Below, piece after piece: positions 33,175 to 42,935 of a stretch of 64,000 bases of DNA. Made by a program: the position numbers and the translations under genes. Within the stretch, counting starts at the first letter, position 1. Each line of letters opens with the position of its first letter. The stretch lies in assembly GCA_900550255.1 (NCBI GenBank), contig URQZ01000002.1, positions 42,728 through 106,727 of the forward strand, written 5' to 3'. Below the pieces are notes generated by a model that saw nothing but the letters and a program-made list of their open reading frames with translations, ran no database searches and was not told the DNA's origin. Source of the stretch: an uncultured Mycoplasmatota bacterium. GTDB lineage: Bacteria > Bacillota_I > Bacilli_A > RF39 > UBA660.

Positions 33175-34980
33175 ATGTGCGGTATAGTTGGTTATGTAGG
33201 CAAAAAAAATAATGCTCTACAAGTTTTAATTGAGGGGTTAGAAAATTTAGAATATAGAGGTTATGACTCAGCAGGAGTAGCTTTTCTAAATAAAGATAAA
33301 ATAGATATTATAAAAAAACAAGGTAAGATTAAAAACTTAAAACAATCATTACCTGATTTAAATACAAATATAGGAATCGGTCATACAAGATGGGCAACTC
33401 ATGGTGTTGCTAATGAAACAAACAGTCATCCTCATAAATGTGGAAAAATGACGATTGTTCATAATGGAATTATTGAAAATTATGAAGAAATTAAAAGAAG
33501 TTTAATTAACAGTGGTTATAAATTTAAAACAGAAACCGATACGGAAGTAGCGTGTGCTTTAATTGATAATATTTATAGTGAGGTAAAAGATATTACCAAA
33601 ACAATTGAAATTTTTCAAAAAAAAGTAAGAGGTTCATATGCAATTGGACTAGTATGTGATGATGATTATGAAAATTTATATGCCATCAAAAAAAATAGTC
33701 CATTGATTATTGCTCACGGTGAAAATGAAAATTATATTGCTAGTGATATGCCAGCCATATTAAAATTTACAAAAAATTTCATTGCTCTAAATGATGGTGA
33801 TTTTGCTAAAATTAGTGCTAATGATATAAAAGTATTTAATAAAGATGGTATTGAAATTAATAAAGAATTAAAATCTTTTGAAGGAGATTTATCTTCTATA
33901 GATAAAAATGGTTATGAACACTACATGCAAAAAGAAATAATGGAACAGCCAGAAGTTATAAAGAAAACGATGAATGAATATTTAACAAACAACCTAGATA
34001 ATTTATTCAAAAATATGCCAGATTTTTCTAAATACAAAAAAATTCACATTGTTGCCTGTGGTAGTGCTATGCATGCTGGACTTGTTGGAAAATCTTTAAT
34101 TGAAGAATATGCAAATGTTCCAGTTGATGTTGAAATAGCAAGTGAATTTAGATATAAAAAATTATTTTTAGATGAAAATAGTTTAGTAATTGCTGTTTCA
34201 CAATCAGGAGAAACGGCTGATACCCTAGCAGCTGTTGAAATTGCTAAAAAGAATAATGCTGATACCTTAGGAATTATTAATGTTGTTGGAAGTTCAATTG
34301 CAAGAGAATCTGATCTTGTTTTATATACTAAAGCTGGTAGTGAAATTGCTGTTGCTACAACTAAAGCTTATTCCGCTCAAACAGCCCTACTTTCATTAAT
34401 AGCTCTAAATATTGGTCAAAAGAATATAAGTAAGGCAGAATTAAAAGAATTACTAGAAAGTATTAAAAAATTACCAGCTCAAATGGAAATACTTTTAAAT
34501 AAAGATAAAAAATATCAAGAAATTGCTGAAACTATATATAGCAAAGAAGATATTTTCTTTATTGGTAGAGATATTGATTATGCTATTGCTATGGAAGGAT
34601 CATTAAAACTTAAAGAAATTTCATATATTCATAGTGAAGCATATCCAGCTGGTGAATTAAAACATGGAACTATTTCTTTAATAGAAGAAGGCACTCCTGT
34701 AATTTCGATTGTTACAAATAAAAATATTGCTGAAAAAACAATTAGCAATATTAAGGAAGTAAAATCTAGAGGTGCTGAAGTTATTTTACTTACAAATTCA
34801 GAATGTGATGTTGATAGTGATTTCTACAATAAAAAAATTGTAATCCCAACAACACATAAATTAATTCAACCATTACTTACAATTTTACCACTTCAAAAAA
34901 TTTCTTATGAAGTAGCAAAACTTAGAGGAGCTGATATTGACCAACCTAAAAATTTGGCTAAATCAGTTACTGTAGAATAA
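33175..34980 (+). CDS. glmS: Glutamine-fructose-6-phosphate aminotransferase (isomerizing)
   Basis: Makes glucosamine-6-phosphate from fructose-6-phosphate and glutamine, the entry to peptidoglycan and amino-sugar synthesis. The 601-residue protein begins MCGIVGYVGK, exposing the catalytic Cys as residue 2. The amidotransferase domain shows LEYRGYDSAGVAF, GHTRWATHG and VHNGIIENYEE. Two SIS domains follow (VACGSAMHAG, AVSQSGETADTLAA; FFIGRDIDYAIAMEGSLKLKE), and it ends PKNLAKSVTVE. Expression is controlled by the ribozyme in the leader. Confidence 0.98.
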   Translation: MCGIVGYVGKKNNALQVLIEGLENLEYRGYDSAGVAFLNKDKIDIIKKQGKIKNLKQSLPDLNTNIGIGHTRWATHGVANETNSHPHKCGKMTIVHNGIIENYEEIKRSLINSGYKFKTETDTEVACALIDNIYSEVKDITKTIEIFQKKVRGSYAIGLVCDDDYENLYAIKKNSPLIIAHGENENYIASDMPAILKFTKNFIALNDGDFAKISANDIKVFNKDGIEINKELKSFEGDLSSIDKNGYEHYMQKEIMEQPEVIKKTMNEYLTNNLDNLFKNMPDFSKYKKIHIVACGSAMHAGLVGKSLIEEYANVPVDVEIASEFRYKKLFLDENSLVIAVSQSGETADTLAAVEIAKKNNADTLGIINVVGSSIARESDLVLYTKAGSEIAVATTKAYSAQTALLSLIALNIGQKNISKAELKELLESIKKLPAQMEILLNKDKKYQEIAETIYSKEDIFFIGRDIDYAIAMEGSLKLKEISYIHSEAYPAGELKHGTISLIEEGTPVISIVTNKNIAEKTISNIKEVKSRGAEVILLTNSECDVDSDFYNKKIVIPTTHKLIQPLLTILPLQKISYEVAKLRGADIDQPKNLAKSVTVE

Positions 34981-34985
34981 AAAAA

Positions 34986-35015
34986 GACATTTTTAATTAA
35001 AATGTCCTTTTTTTT
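34986..35015 (+). terminator. Terminator of glmS
   Basis: GACATTTT / AAAATGTC with a TAATT loop is followed by CTTTTTTTT. Confidence 0.85.
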
Positions 35016-35910
35016 ACATATTTTTATAATAACCTTTATCAATCAATTTCCTTATTGCTTTTTGAGCAACTTCTTTATCTTCTTGATAAGTCATACCAAA
35101 CCATTTATCATTGGTTTCTAATAATTTAACTTTAATCTCTCCATCTTTTATTAATTTATCAATAGCAACAGGAATTAAACATTCTGACTTTATATCATCT
35201 TTATCAAGATTTTTTAAAAAAGATATAAAATAATCTTCTAACATTTTAAAAACACTTGGTTTTAATCCCCATAAATTCATTGAAACATAACTGTTCAAAT
35301 CAACCTCTACTTCAGAGTTATTATAATTTCCAACAGCTATATTTTTAACTTTTTTTAAGTCTTTCATTTCTTTTACATCAACTAAATAACTATTATCATC
35401 AATATGACAAACACCTCTATTAACACCGCCATTTTCACTCATCGTATTTTTTAAAATATAACCTGCCATTGAAAATTCATTATCATTATGATTATTATCT
35501 AAAAAATCAGCAATCTTTCTAAAAGCTTCTTTTCCATAAAAATCATCAGCATTTATAACACAAAATGGTTCATTGACAACATATTTACAACATAAAACAG
35601 CCTGAACAGTACCCCATGGTTTTTCTCTATTACCTTTTGAATATGGCTGTGGTAAATCATCTAATTCTTGATATACATAATCAACATCAATCGTTTTAGA
35701 AATACGATTCCCAATTACTTGTTTAAATTCCTCATCAATTGCTTTTCTTATAATGAAAACAACTTTATTAAAACCAGCTTCTTTAGCATCATTAATTGAA
35801 TAATCCATTAAAATTTCATCATTAGGACCAATTTTAGCTAATTGTTTGATACCACCTTTATAGCGACTACCTAAACCAGCAGCCATAATTACTAAAGTTT
35901 TATTCTGCAT
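35014..35910 (-). CDS. Sugar-phosphate nucleotidyltransferase-like protein
   Basis: This 298-residue protein has the NTP_transferase fold. The nucleotide-binding signature is VIMAAGLGSRYKGGIKQLAK, the metal-binding Asp pair is FCVINADDFYG near residue 115, and PWGTVQAVLCCKYVVN precedes it. The C-terminal end (DKWFGMTYQEDKEVAQKAIR) is a shared feature of an uncharacterised family of bacterial nucleotidyltransferases. The nucleotide and sugar are not evident. It overlaps the membrane-protein gene upstream by 11 bases. Convergent with glmS, so any metabolic link is only suggestive. Confidence 0.82.
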   Translation of the reverse strand: MQNKTLVIMAAGLGSRYKGGIKQLAKIGPNDEILMDYSINDAKEAGFNKVVFIIRKAIDEEFKQVIGNRISKTIDVDYVYQELDDLPQPYSKGNREKPWGTVQAVLCCKYVVNEPFCVINADDFYGKEAFRKIADFLDNNHNDNEFSMAGYILKNTMSENGGVNRGVCHIDDNSYLVDVKEMKDLKKVKNIAVGNYNNSEVEVDLNSYVSMNLWGLKPSVFKMLEDYFISFLKNLDKDDIKSECLIPVAIDKLIKDGEIKVKLLETNDKWFGMTYQEDKEVAQKAIRKLIDKGYYKNM

Positions 35911-36289
35911 ACTTTTCTCCCTCTCCTTTATATATCATAACGATTGGCCATACATAAATATATATAAGCATAACAATAAGTAATGTCCAACCTACAATAG
36001 GAACAACTAAACACAAAATCCAAGAATATGGCGTGTTATATACTCTTTCACCTGGTACATTTAATTTAGCCGCAACTTGACAACTAATTTGTACAATGAA
36101 TACAGCAAGTACTATAAAAATTGGGAAAAACAAAAATAAGCCACTGACAACCCAATATTGCCATTTAGTATACCATCTTTCTTTTTCATAAACCTTTAAA
36201 AAATAAGCTAAAATCATACTAAATAACCCTTGTGTTAATACCATCATAATCAATGATAAAAACCAATTCTTTTTTTGTAAAAAAACCAT
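35900..36289 (-). CDS. Hypothetical membrane protein
   Basis: This 129-residue protein has about four hydrophobic segments (10-30, 43-68, 88-113 and neighbours), rich in Trp and Tyr (WYTKWQYWVVSG, YSWILCLVVPIVGWTLL). No known motif is visible. It has AAGGAGG as ribosome site two bases after the mutS stop and overlaps the nucleotidyltransferase gene, forming a mutS-orf-transferase operon. Function unknown. Confidence 0.75.
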   Translation of the reverse strand: MVFLQKKNWFLSLIMMVLTQGLFSMILAYFLKVYEKERWYTKWQYWVVSGLFLFFPIFIVLAVFIVQISCQVAAKLNVPGERVYNTPYSWILCLVVPIVGWTLLIVMLIYIYVWPIVMIYKGEGEKYAE

Positions 36290-36291
36290 AA

Positions 36292-38832
36292 TTACCTCCT
36301 TATTTTATTCTTTAAATCATACAAAATATTTAATGCTTCAAGAGGTGTTATCTCTAAAGGATTAATCTCATCAATTACCTTTTGAATTTCATTTTCTTTT
36401 GGTTCCATTAATTCCTCAAGTGGTAAACTTTCTTGAATTTTATTATCACGTACTTTTTCTTTATTTTCATAAACTGCTAAAATTTGACTTGCCCTTTTAA
36501 TTAATGATTCTGGTAGATTAGCAAGTCTTGCAACATGAATACCATAACTCTTATCAATACTTCCCTTTTTTACTTTATGTAAGAACGTTATTTTTCCGTC
36601 TTCTTCATGAGCTGAAACATGAACATTTTTAAGACGTGTTAATGTATCTTCCAAATCTGTTAATTCATGATAATGTGTTGAAAACAACGTTTTTGCCTTT
36701 ATATTATTATGAATGTATTCAATAATTGATTGTGCCAAAGCCATTCCATCAAATGTAGCGGTTCCACGTCCAAGTTCATCAAATAAAATTAAACTATTTT
36801 CAGTTGCTGATGATATAGCAAAAGCAGCCTCATTCATTTCAACCATAAAAGTAGATTCCCCACTTACTAAATCATCACTTGCACCAATACGTGTAAAAAT
36901 TGCATCAAAAATTGGAAGTTCTGCATAACTTGCTGGTACAAATGATCCTATTTGAGCCATGATTACAGTGATTGCTAACTCTCGCATATATGTTGACTTA
37001 CCAGCCATATTTGGACCTGTTATTAATAATATATCTGTTTTATCATCCATTATAATATCATTTTTAACAAATTCATCATTTATAACTTTTTCGACAACTG
37101 GATGTCTATTATCTAAAATCTTAATATTACGATTTTCACTAATAATTGGTCTTATATAATTATTTTCTTCAGCTACTGTTGTAAATGCTTGTAAAACATC
37201 TATTTCACTTATAACTTTAGCTATTTTTTGTAATTTAGGTATATACTCTTTAATTTTATTTCTAATTTCAATAAATAAATTATATTCAAGTTCAACTATT
37301 TTTTCTTCTGCATTTAATATAAGTGCTTCTTTTTCTTTCAAGATCGGACTAATATATCTCTCAGAATTAGATAGTGTTTGTTTTCTTTCATATCCATATT
37401 CTTCTTTAACTAAATTAGTATTTCCCTTAGAAACTTCAATATAATAACCAAAAACTCTATTATATCCTACTTTTAGATTTTTAATTCCTGTTCTCTCTTT
37501 TTCTTCTTCTTCAAAACGAGCTACAAAATCTTTTCCACCTTTTCGCAAACTCTTAAGTTCATCTAACTCTGCATTATATCCATCCTTTATTAGATATCCT
37601 TCTTTAATGGAAATTGGCGGATTTTCATAAATACTTTTTTCAAGTAATTCATATAAATCATCTAATGGTTGAAAATTTTTATAAAACTTTATTTGCGTTA
37701 ATAATGAGCTTATTTCAGGTAAAACTTTAAGAGAACTTTTAAGTTGCAATAAATCTTTTGCATTAGCATTTCCGAATGCAATACGTCCACTTAGTCTTTC
37801 TAAGTCATAAACTTCAAAAAGGAGATTAGCTAAATCTTCTTTAAGAATAAACTCTTTAAGCAATATATCAATTGTATCATATCTTTTTTCTATTTCTTTT
37901 TTATCTATCAAAGGATTTTCAATCATATTTTTTAATGTTCTAGACCCCATTGCTGTTTTAGTTTTATCAAGTAACCAAATTAAAGAATAGTTTCTTTGTT
38001 TTAACCTTAATGTTTCTGTTAATTCAAGATTTCTTTTGGTATGAACATCCATTTTTAAATAATTTTTATTTTCTTTGATAATAGCTTTTTGTAAATGAGT
38101 TAGACTTCTTTTTTGAGTATTTGTAATATATGTAAGTAAGTGTTTTATTGTTTCAATATAACGAACATCACCAATATCTTCATATATATATTCATATTGT
38201 TTATCATTCTCTACTTCATCACTAATTGTTACAGTTATTTTAAATTGATTTTTTAGGATTGATAAAATATTTTTATCTACCTTGCTATTCATAACTATTT
38301 CTTTAATATTTAAACCAACAATTTCACTTATAACTTTACTAATATTATGTTCTAAAATTGTTGTATATATTTCCCCTGTTGAAATATCTGCATAACTAAT
38401 TACATAGGCATGATTAAAGTCCATAATATTACCAATATAGTTATTTTCAAATTCTACTAAAGATTCATTCATTATTGTACCTTTACTAATAATTTGGATA
38501 ATATCTCTTTTGACAATTCCTTTAGCATTTTTAGGATCTTCTAATTGTTCACAAATCCCGATTTTATAACCTTTGTCAACAAGTTTATCTATATAAACAT
38601 TAGCTGCATGATGAGGAATTCCACACATTGGTATTCTCTCTTCTAATCCAGCATTTTTTCCTGTTAAAGTTAATTCTAATTCATGTGATACTAAAATAGC
38701 ATCTTCAAAAAACATTTCATAGAAATCACCTAATCTAAAAAATAAAATTATATCTTCATTTTTTTCTTTTATTTCTAGATATTGCCTCATCATAGGGGTA
38801 ACTTTATTTATATCAACATCTTTACGTTCCAT
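36292..38832 (-). CDS. mutS: DNA mismatch repair ATPase MutS
   Basis: Recognises mismatches as a dimer and recruits MutL. The 846-residue protein has the mismatch-contact motif FFRLGDFYEMF near residue 30 (Phe-x-Glu), connector, lever and clamp domains. The ATPase shows Walker A TGPNMAGKSTYMRE, DDLVSGESTFMVEM, Walker B SLILFDELGRGTATFDG and the STHYHEL switch. Length is normal for MutS1. No mutL follows it in the window, unlike the common mutSL operon. Confidence 0.97.
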   Translation of the reverse strand: MERKDVDINKVTPMMRQYLEIKEKNEDIILFFRLGDFYEMFFEDAILVSHELELTLTGKNAGLEERIPMCGIPHHAANVYIDKLVDKGYKIGICEQLEDPKNAKGIVKRDIIQIISKGTIMNESLVEFENNYIGNIMDFNHAYVISYADISTGEIYTTILEHNISKVISEIVGLNIKEIVMNSKVDKNILSILKNQFKITVTISDEVENDKQYEYIYEDIGDVRYIETIKHLLTYITNTQKRSLTHLQKAIIKENKNYLKMDVHTKRNLELTETLRLKQRNYSLIWLLDKTKTAMGSRTLKNMIENPLIDKKEIEKRYDTIDILLKEFILKEDLANLLFEVYDLERLSGRIAFGNANAKDLLQLKSSLKVLPEISSLLTQIKFYKNFQPLDDLYELLEKSIYENPPISIKEGYLIKDGYNAELDELKSLRKGGKDFVARFEEEEKERTGIKNLKVGYNRVFGYYIEVSKGNTNLVKEEYGYERKQTLSNSERYISPILKEKEALILNAEEKIVELEYNLFIEIRNKIKEYIPKLQKIAKVISEIDVLQAFTTVAEENNYIRPIISENRNIKILDNRHPVVEKVINDEFVKNDIIMDDKTDILLITGPNMAGKSTYMRELAITVIMAQIGSFVPASYAELPIFDAIFTRIGASDDLVSGESTFMVEMNEAAFAISSATENSLILFDELGRGTATFDGMALAQSIIEYIHNNIKAKTLFSTHYHELTDLEDTLTRLKNVHVSAHEEDGKITFLHKVKKGSIDKSYGIHVARLANLPESLIKRASQILAVYENKEKVRDNKIQESLPLEELMEPKENEIQKVIDEINPLEITPLEALNILYDLKNKIRR

Positions 38833-38858
38833 TTATACCACCTACTTAAATTTTATCA

Positions 38859-38889
38859 AAAAAAAAGGAATAAGTCCATTATTCCCTTT
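38859..38889 (-). terminator. Terminator of the fibre/pilin-like operon
   Basis: On the minus strand AAAGGGAATAA pairs with TTATTCCTTT (one bulge) around TGGAC, followed by a long T run. Confidence 0.8.
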
Positions 38890-38896
38890 GAAATTA

Positions 38897-40102
38897 TTAT
38901 TGTAAACTAGTTATAGGTATTGTAATTACTGGTCTAATACCTATCTTATCTTTTGAAGAAATAACAAAAGTATAATAAGCCAATCTTCCATAACCGGTAT
39001 CTTTATAAACAAACCACGCTCTAACATTATAAGCTGTTGAAGGTGTAGATGTCCAATAAGCTCTTACTTGTCCGGTATTAGTTGATAAATTTTCATATAA
39101 CCAAGTAGGAATATTTGTAAGATCTTTGCCATCCCAACTTGTATTCCCTGATGCCACCGCTATTTGATTTGCAGTTGGCAAAACAACACTTACATCAACC
39201 CATTTTGAAGTAGCAGTCTTTAACTCACTATTTGCTGTTACAGGACCTGTTTCTGTAGTATTCCCATCAGGTGCCCACTGAACATAATCTTTTATATTAC
39301 GATCCATTAATAATGAGACATTTTCACCACTTGTTTCAAGTACATAAAAAGTTCTTTCAATTCCATCACCAGGATTACATGAATATTTGGTACCTATTGC
39401 TGTCCCAGTTGTTCCAGTATTATTACATATTATTTTAGGTAAAACTTTCAAATTAACTTCAGCTTTTTTATTATTTGATGAAGTTATTGTTATTTTTACT
39501 TCTCCTGCACTCAAAGCCTTTATTAAACCAGTATTGCTTACTGTTGCAATTTTAGGATTTGAACTATTGTATGTTAAAGTTTTATCTGTTGCTTTTTCAG
39601 GTAATATGTTTACTTTTATTTGTTCAGATCCTTGAGAATAAAGTTGTAATGTTGGTTTTTCAACCGAAATACTTTGAACTAATATTTCACCCTTTTTACC
39701 AGCACTTAATTTTCCATCTGAACTACAACTTATTGGATAATCTGATATAGTTAATGAACAATTTGTTACTTCTCCCTTTGTTATTTCTATAGAATCTCCA
39801 TTGGCTGGTAAAGTTCCTTTAACATCCACTTTAATACTCGAAGAACTATCGTTTATATCAGCATATAAATCACCATTTTTAACAAAATATTTTCCGTTTT
39901 CTATCTTTTTATTATCTATCTTTGATTTCAAAACTGCTTTTTCAACAGCATCCAGATAACCTTCTGCACTTCTTAGAGAAGCTTGCTTTCTTGCATCCTC
40001 TATTACATTTAATATAATTGGCATTGCTATTAAAGCTATAATTGCTATCACCAATATAACAGACAACAATTCTAATAAAGTAAACCCTTTTTCTCTTTTC
40101 AT
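38897..40102 (-). CDS. Prepilin-like protein with BIG2 domain and C-terminal adhesin-like domain
   Basis: This 401-residue protein starts KREKGFTLLELLSVILVIAI, a type IV/II prepilin signal with the cleavage site G|F and Glu at +5. The pilin helix continues to NVIEDARKQ. A short domain with a Cys pair (about 117 and 127) follows, then an Ig-like BIG2 domain (about residues 150-225: KPTLQLYSQGS, TLTYNSSNPKIATVSNTGLI, EVKITITSSNN). The C-terminal 180 residues have a Cys pair, a Trp-rich stretch (TWLYENLSTNTGQVRAYWTS) and the ending KIGIRPVITI, as in DUF6273-like modules of surface proteins. The ATG at 40102 has GAGGAGG 6 bases upstream; the ATG at 40123 does not. No pilus motor or prepilin peptidase gene is nearby. 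It is the last gene of the operon. Confidence 0.85.
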   Translation of the reverse strand: MKREKGFTLLELLSVILVIAIIALIAMPIILNVIEDARKQASLRSAEGYLDAVEKAVLKSKIDNKKIENGKYFVKNGDLYADINDSSSSIKVDVKGTLPANGDSIEITKGEVTNCSLTISDYPISCSSDGKLSAGKKGEILVQSISVEKPTLQLYSQGSEQIKVNILPEKATDKTLTYNSSNPKIATVSNTGLIKALSAGEVKITITSSNNKKAEVNLKVLPKIICNNTGTTGTAIGTKYSCNPGDGIERTFYVLETSGENVSLLMDRNIKDYVQWAPDGNTTETGPVTANSELKTATSKWVDVSVVLPTANQIAVASGNTSWDGKDLTNIPTWLYENLSTNTGQVRAYWTSTPSTAYNVRAWFVYKDTGYGRLAYYTFVISSKDKIGIRPVITIPITSLQ

Positions 40103-40119
40103 AAACATCCTCCTCACAA

Positions 40120-40671
40120 TCATTTTATAAACTCAACTTCCTTAACTTTTTTCTTAATATTAATATTATTAACAATATCTAATATAGCATAAATAACTAA
40201 GAATATACCAATAAGTTTTGTAATAGCAATAACTCCTCCAAAAGGATTGAATACAAGAAGTACTCCTAAAATTAATGTAATAATGGCAATTACAACCACA
40301 CTTGTATCCCATTTATTTGTAAGCTCTTTTAAAGAATATAAATATTGTAATTTAAAAGCAGATGAAATTATCATACATATTCCTATTAAAAGTGGAATTA
40401 TTGATGCAATTATAGTTGGATTAAAGAATAATACAAGTGATGCTACAATTATAATTATTCCGATTGCAATATTTAAATCATTTAATTTTTCTTTGTTATT
40501 AAATGCACTTACTATATTATTTAATCCTGATATTAAAAGAATAATTCCTAGTAAAAAGGATACTGTTTTTACAGTCATATCTGGCTTCAAGAATATAAAT
40601 ACTCCAAAAAGTAATATAACTAATGATGTTAACATGTTTTTATTAGCAGCTTTTTTTAACATATCTTTCAT
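40120..40671 (-). CDS. DUF308/HdeD-like membrane protein
   Basis: This 183-residue protein has six membrane helices in three pairs, the DUF308 (HdeD) layout: LVILLFGVFIFLKPDMTVKT, then LLGIILLISGLNNI, and the repeated IIVASLVLFFNPTIIAS, LILGVLLVFNPFGG. The LxxNP/LxxKP pattern in each repeat is typical. Function is poorly defined; in enterobacteria HdeD is linked to acid resistance. The ATG at 40671 follows AGGAGAG and sits one base after the DUF5305 stop, so I prefer it to the ATG at 40686. Confidence 0.82.
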   Translation of the reverse strand: MKDMLKKAANKNMLTSLVILLFGVFIFLKPDMTVKTVSFLLGIILLISGLNNIVSAFNNKEKLNDLNIAIGIIIIVASLVLFFNPTIIASIIPLLIGICMIISSAFKLQYLYSLKELTNKWDTSVVVIAIITLILGVLLVFNPFGGVIAITKLIGIFLVIYAILDIVNNINIKKKVKEVEFIK

Positions 40672-40672
40672 T

Positions 40673-41734
40673 CTATCTCTCCTCATCTTTAAGTATATAT
40701 CTATATATAATGTTATTATGATTTATTGTAAACTCACCAAGTTCATCTTCTTCAATTTCGTAAAACATAATTGGTATCTTTAATTCTTCCTCTAAATCCA
40801 ACATTTCATTGAAGTTTTTAACCTCTACAACTTGTAATCCATCTTTATTTATTTCTGAATTAAGTTCAACAATAACATCTCCATAATCTTTAAGTAATTT
40901 ATCTAAAGTTGTATTATAATAATTTTTTTTAGCTATATCAAAAATATCTTTATATAAAACAATAAATAATGAAATAGCCACTACAATTAATATTGTACCA
41001 CATATTTCTTTTTTCATTTCAATTTCTAGGTCTTTATCAGTCAATTTTTTTATTTCTTTTTCGACATTTTTATTATAATCTTTACTTATTTTAAAGGCTT
41101 GCTGATTAAGTGGTATTTTTAGTCTTATATTTTGTTTATCACCAACTGATTTATGATCTACAACTCCACTTACTTTTACCTCAAAATCAACCGATAAATA
41201 AGCTGTTATAGGTAGTTTTATTTCATTTTTAAACTTATCTACAACTTCATTATATTTTGGATAATCAATTTTTATATTTTCATCGATTTGAAAACTATTA
41301 TTTGTTGTTTCTTTTTTCACAGTATCAATTAAATTATATTTTTTCGTCCAAAGTTGAGATTTTTCATCTTCATCTGGTAATGTATATTCTCCATTGATGG
41401 TTGCTGTTATAGAGTATTCATAGTTAAGAGGTATTTTTTTATTATTTTTATATTTGTATTTAAAATTAGTATTAATACTTTTAACAATATTTGAAACATA
41501 AGTTTGATCCATACCTAAATTTTCTGTTTCAAATAAATTATTATTATATATGTCTATATTATAATTAACATCTTGATTAATATTATATGAATAAATTGTT
41601 TTATTAGTTTTATTTTTGGTTATTCCCTTTAAAATCATTATAATTCCTTGTGAGAAAATAACTAAAATGATAATCATTAATAAAACTCTAATCCACAGTT
41701 TTAATTTGCGTCTTTTAATATAAATACCTTCCAT
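40673..41734 (-). CDS. DUF5305-like bitopic membrane protein
   Basis: This 353-residue protein has one membrane segment near the N-terminus (about 13-36), an extracytoplasmic beta-rich domain of about 200 residues and a second membrane segment near 243-263, then a cytoplasmic tail of 90 residues. The outer domain (YEYSITATINGEYT, SQLWTKKYNLIDT, and LPITAYLSVDFEVKVSGVV) fits DUF5305 (PF17231), known mostly beside SipW-like signal peptidases and secreted fibre proteins. It starts directly after the TAG stop of the signal peptidase gene. It may help anchor or guide the secreted subunits; this is inference. Confidence 0.75.
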   Translation of the reverse strand: MEGIYIKRRKLKLWIRVLLMIIILVIFSQGIIMILKGITKNKTNKTIYSYNINQDVNYNIDIYNNNLFETENLGMDQTYVSNIVKSINTNFKYKYKNNKKIPLNYEYSITATINGEYTLPDEDEKSQLWTKKYNLIDTVKKETTNNSFQIDENIKIDYPKYNEVVDKFKNEIKLPITAYLSVDFEVKVSGVVDHKSVGDKQNIRLKIPLNQQAFKISKDYNKNVEKEIKKLTDKDLEIEMKKEICGTILIVVAISLFIVLYKDIFDIAKKNYYNTTLDKLLKDYGDVIVELNSEINKDGLQVVEVKNFNEMLDLEEELKIPIMFYEIEEDELGEFTINHNNIIYRYILKDEER

Positions 41735-42928
41735 CTAATCACCATTACCCATTTCAACATCTGGTTTATTATTGTTTTTGAAAAAGTCATTTAACCATAC
41801 TGTTGGATAACCAACCTTTGGAACTTTAATTTTAACAAGTCCTAAAACTTGATCCTCTGTTACCTTTTTTGGATCTTTATCCTTATTATTATCTCCTTTT
41901 GTAATAAAAACGAGATTGCCTTTCTGATCAAAATCAATTGCAATTACTCTATGAACAATTACACTATTATCTAATCTATACTCTATTATATCATATAATC
42001 TAATATTTTTTAAATCCGTTTTTTCAATCTTTTTGCTTATTACAATATCTCCTCTTTTTATTTTAGGATACATACTATTAGATACAATCGCAACTGGTTT
42101 ATAACTAAATACTCCTGCTATAAATAGGCCAAATACAATAAAAAAGATAAGATAAGGAAAGTAAGTTACTATGTTTGATTTTTGATTTTTTCTTTTTCTG
42201 ATTCGAAGTATTTTTTTCTCATAAAAATCATAAGCAAATACATAAATAATGATTGCAAGAATGATTTCATAAAGTGAAGAGAAAAACCAACCTAAATTAG
42301 GATATATAGGAAGTAATATAACCATTAGTTTTAATGGTAATAAATAAGTAATAGATGTCTTATAATCACCTTTTTGAACTAAGTAATTTGAAAGAAAACT
42401 ATGACAAATACAAGGAATAATAATAGAAGATATATATTTAAAAATGGTTTCATTATCTTTAAAACTCGTTATAAATGAAGAAAAATTAACTTCTAATATT
42501 AAAAATAATAATCCTATAAAAATAAAATATCTTTTTTTATTTCCACTATTTTTTATTAAGGTATATCTTATATATTCTTCAAACAAAATAACAACTATGT
42601 AAATCCATATATTTTTTATAATTCCAATTAAACTATGATTATAAGGGCTTCTTACATATGTAAATAATAGTCCTGATGTGAAATATAAAATAATATATAT
42701 CATCATAATTATAATGATGGTTTCTAATAAATCTTTTTTGTATTTATTATTTTTTTTAGTATCTTTACTAATTTTATATGAAAGAAAGGAAAGGAAAATC
42801 AAAAAAAGGGGTTGATAAAAATTATCATAAATTTGTGGTAGATTATTTTGAATAAAAACTTTACCAATTAATAAATAAATTATAAATAATATATATATAA
42901 TTGTAATTTTTTTATTAAAGTTTCGCAT
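41735..42928 (-). CDS. sipW: SipW/archaeal-type signal peptidase I with N-terminal multi-pass domain
   Basis: Cleaves signal peptides at the outer membrane face. The C-terminal third is an S26B peptidase: IVSNSMYPKIKRGDIVI with nucleophile Ser285, and SVIVHRVIAID with His326 where ordinary bacterial enzymes have the general-base Lys; ITKGDNNKDKDP supplies the acidic motif. Ser/His is the ER/archaeal/SipW form, which in B. subtilis processes TasA and TapA. The N-terminal 260 residues hold about eight membrane segments, much larger than SipW (about 190 aa). The E-E-Y-I-R in the middle resembles, but does not match, the CPBP motif. It is third in an operon with two likely substrates upstream. 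Confidence 0.85.
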   Translation of the reverse strand: MRNFNKKITIIYILFIIYLLIGKVFIQNNLPQIYDNFYQPLFLIFLSFLSYKISKDTKKNNKYKKDLLETIIIIMMIYIILYFTSGLLFTYVRSPYNHSLIGIIKNIWIYIVVILFEEYIRYTLIKNSGNKKRYFIFIGLLFLILEVNFSSFITSFKDNETIFKYISSIIIPCICHSFLSNYLVQKGDYKTSITYLLPLKLMVILLPIYPNLGWFFSSLYEIILAIIIYVFAYDFYEKKILRIRKRKNQKSNIVTYFPYLIFFIVFGLFIAGVFSYKPVAIVSNSMYPKIKRGDIVISKKIEKTDLKNIRLYDIIEYRLDNSVIVHRVIAIDFDQKGNLVFITKGDNNKDKDPKKVTEDQVLGLVKIKVPKVGYPTVWLNDFFKNNNKPDVEMGNGD

Positions 42929-42935
42929 ATAACAC

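Noticed and set aside
40247..40783. 178-codon plus-strand open frame opposite DUF308 and DUF5305 genes
   Set aside because: The minus-strand genes have good starts and family features; this frame has neither.
42540..42620. EEYIR in the membrane part of the SipW-type peptidase as a CPBP protease site
   Set aside because: CPBP proteins need EExxxR; here one residue is missing, and the other motifs (FxxxH, HxxxB) are not clear.
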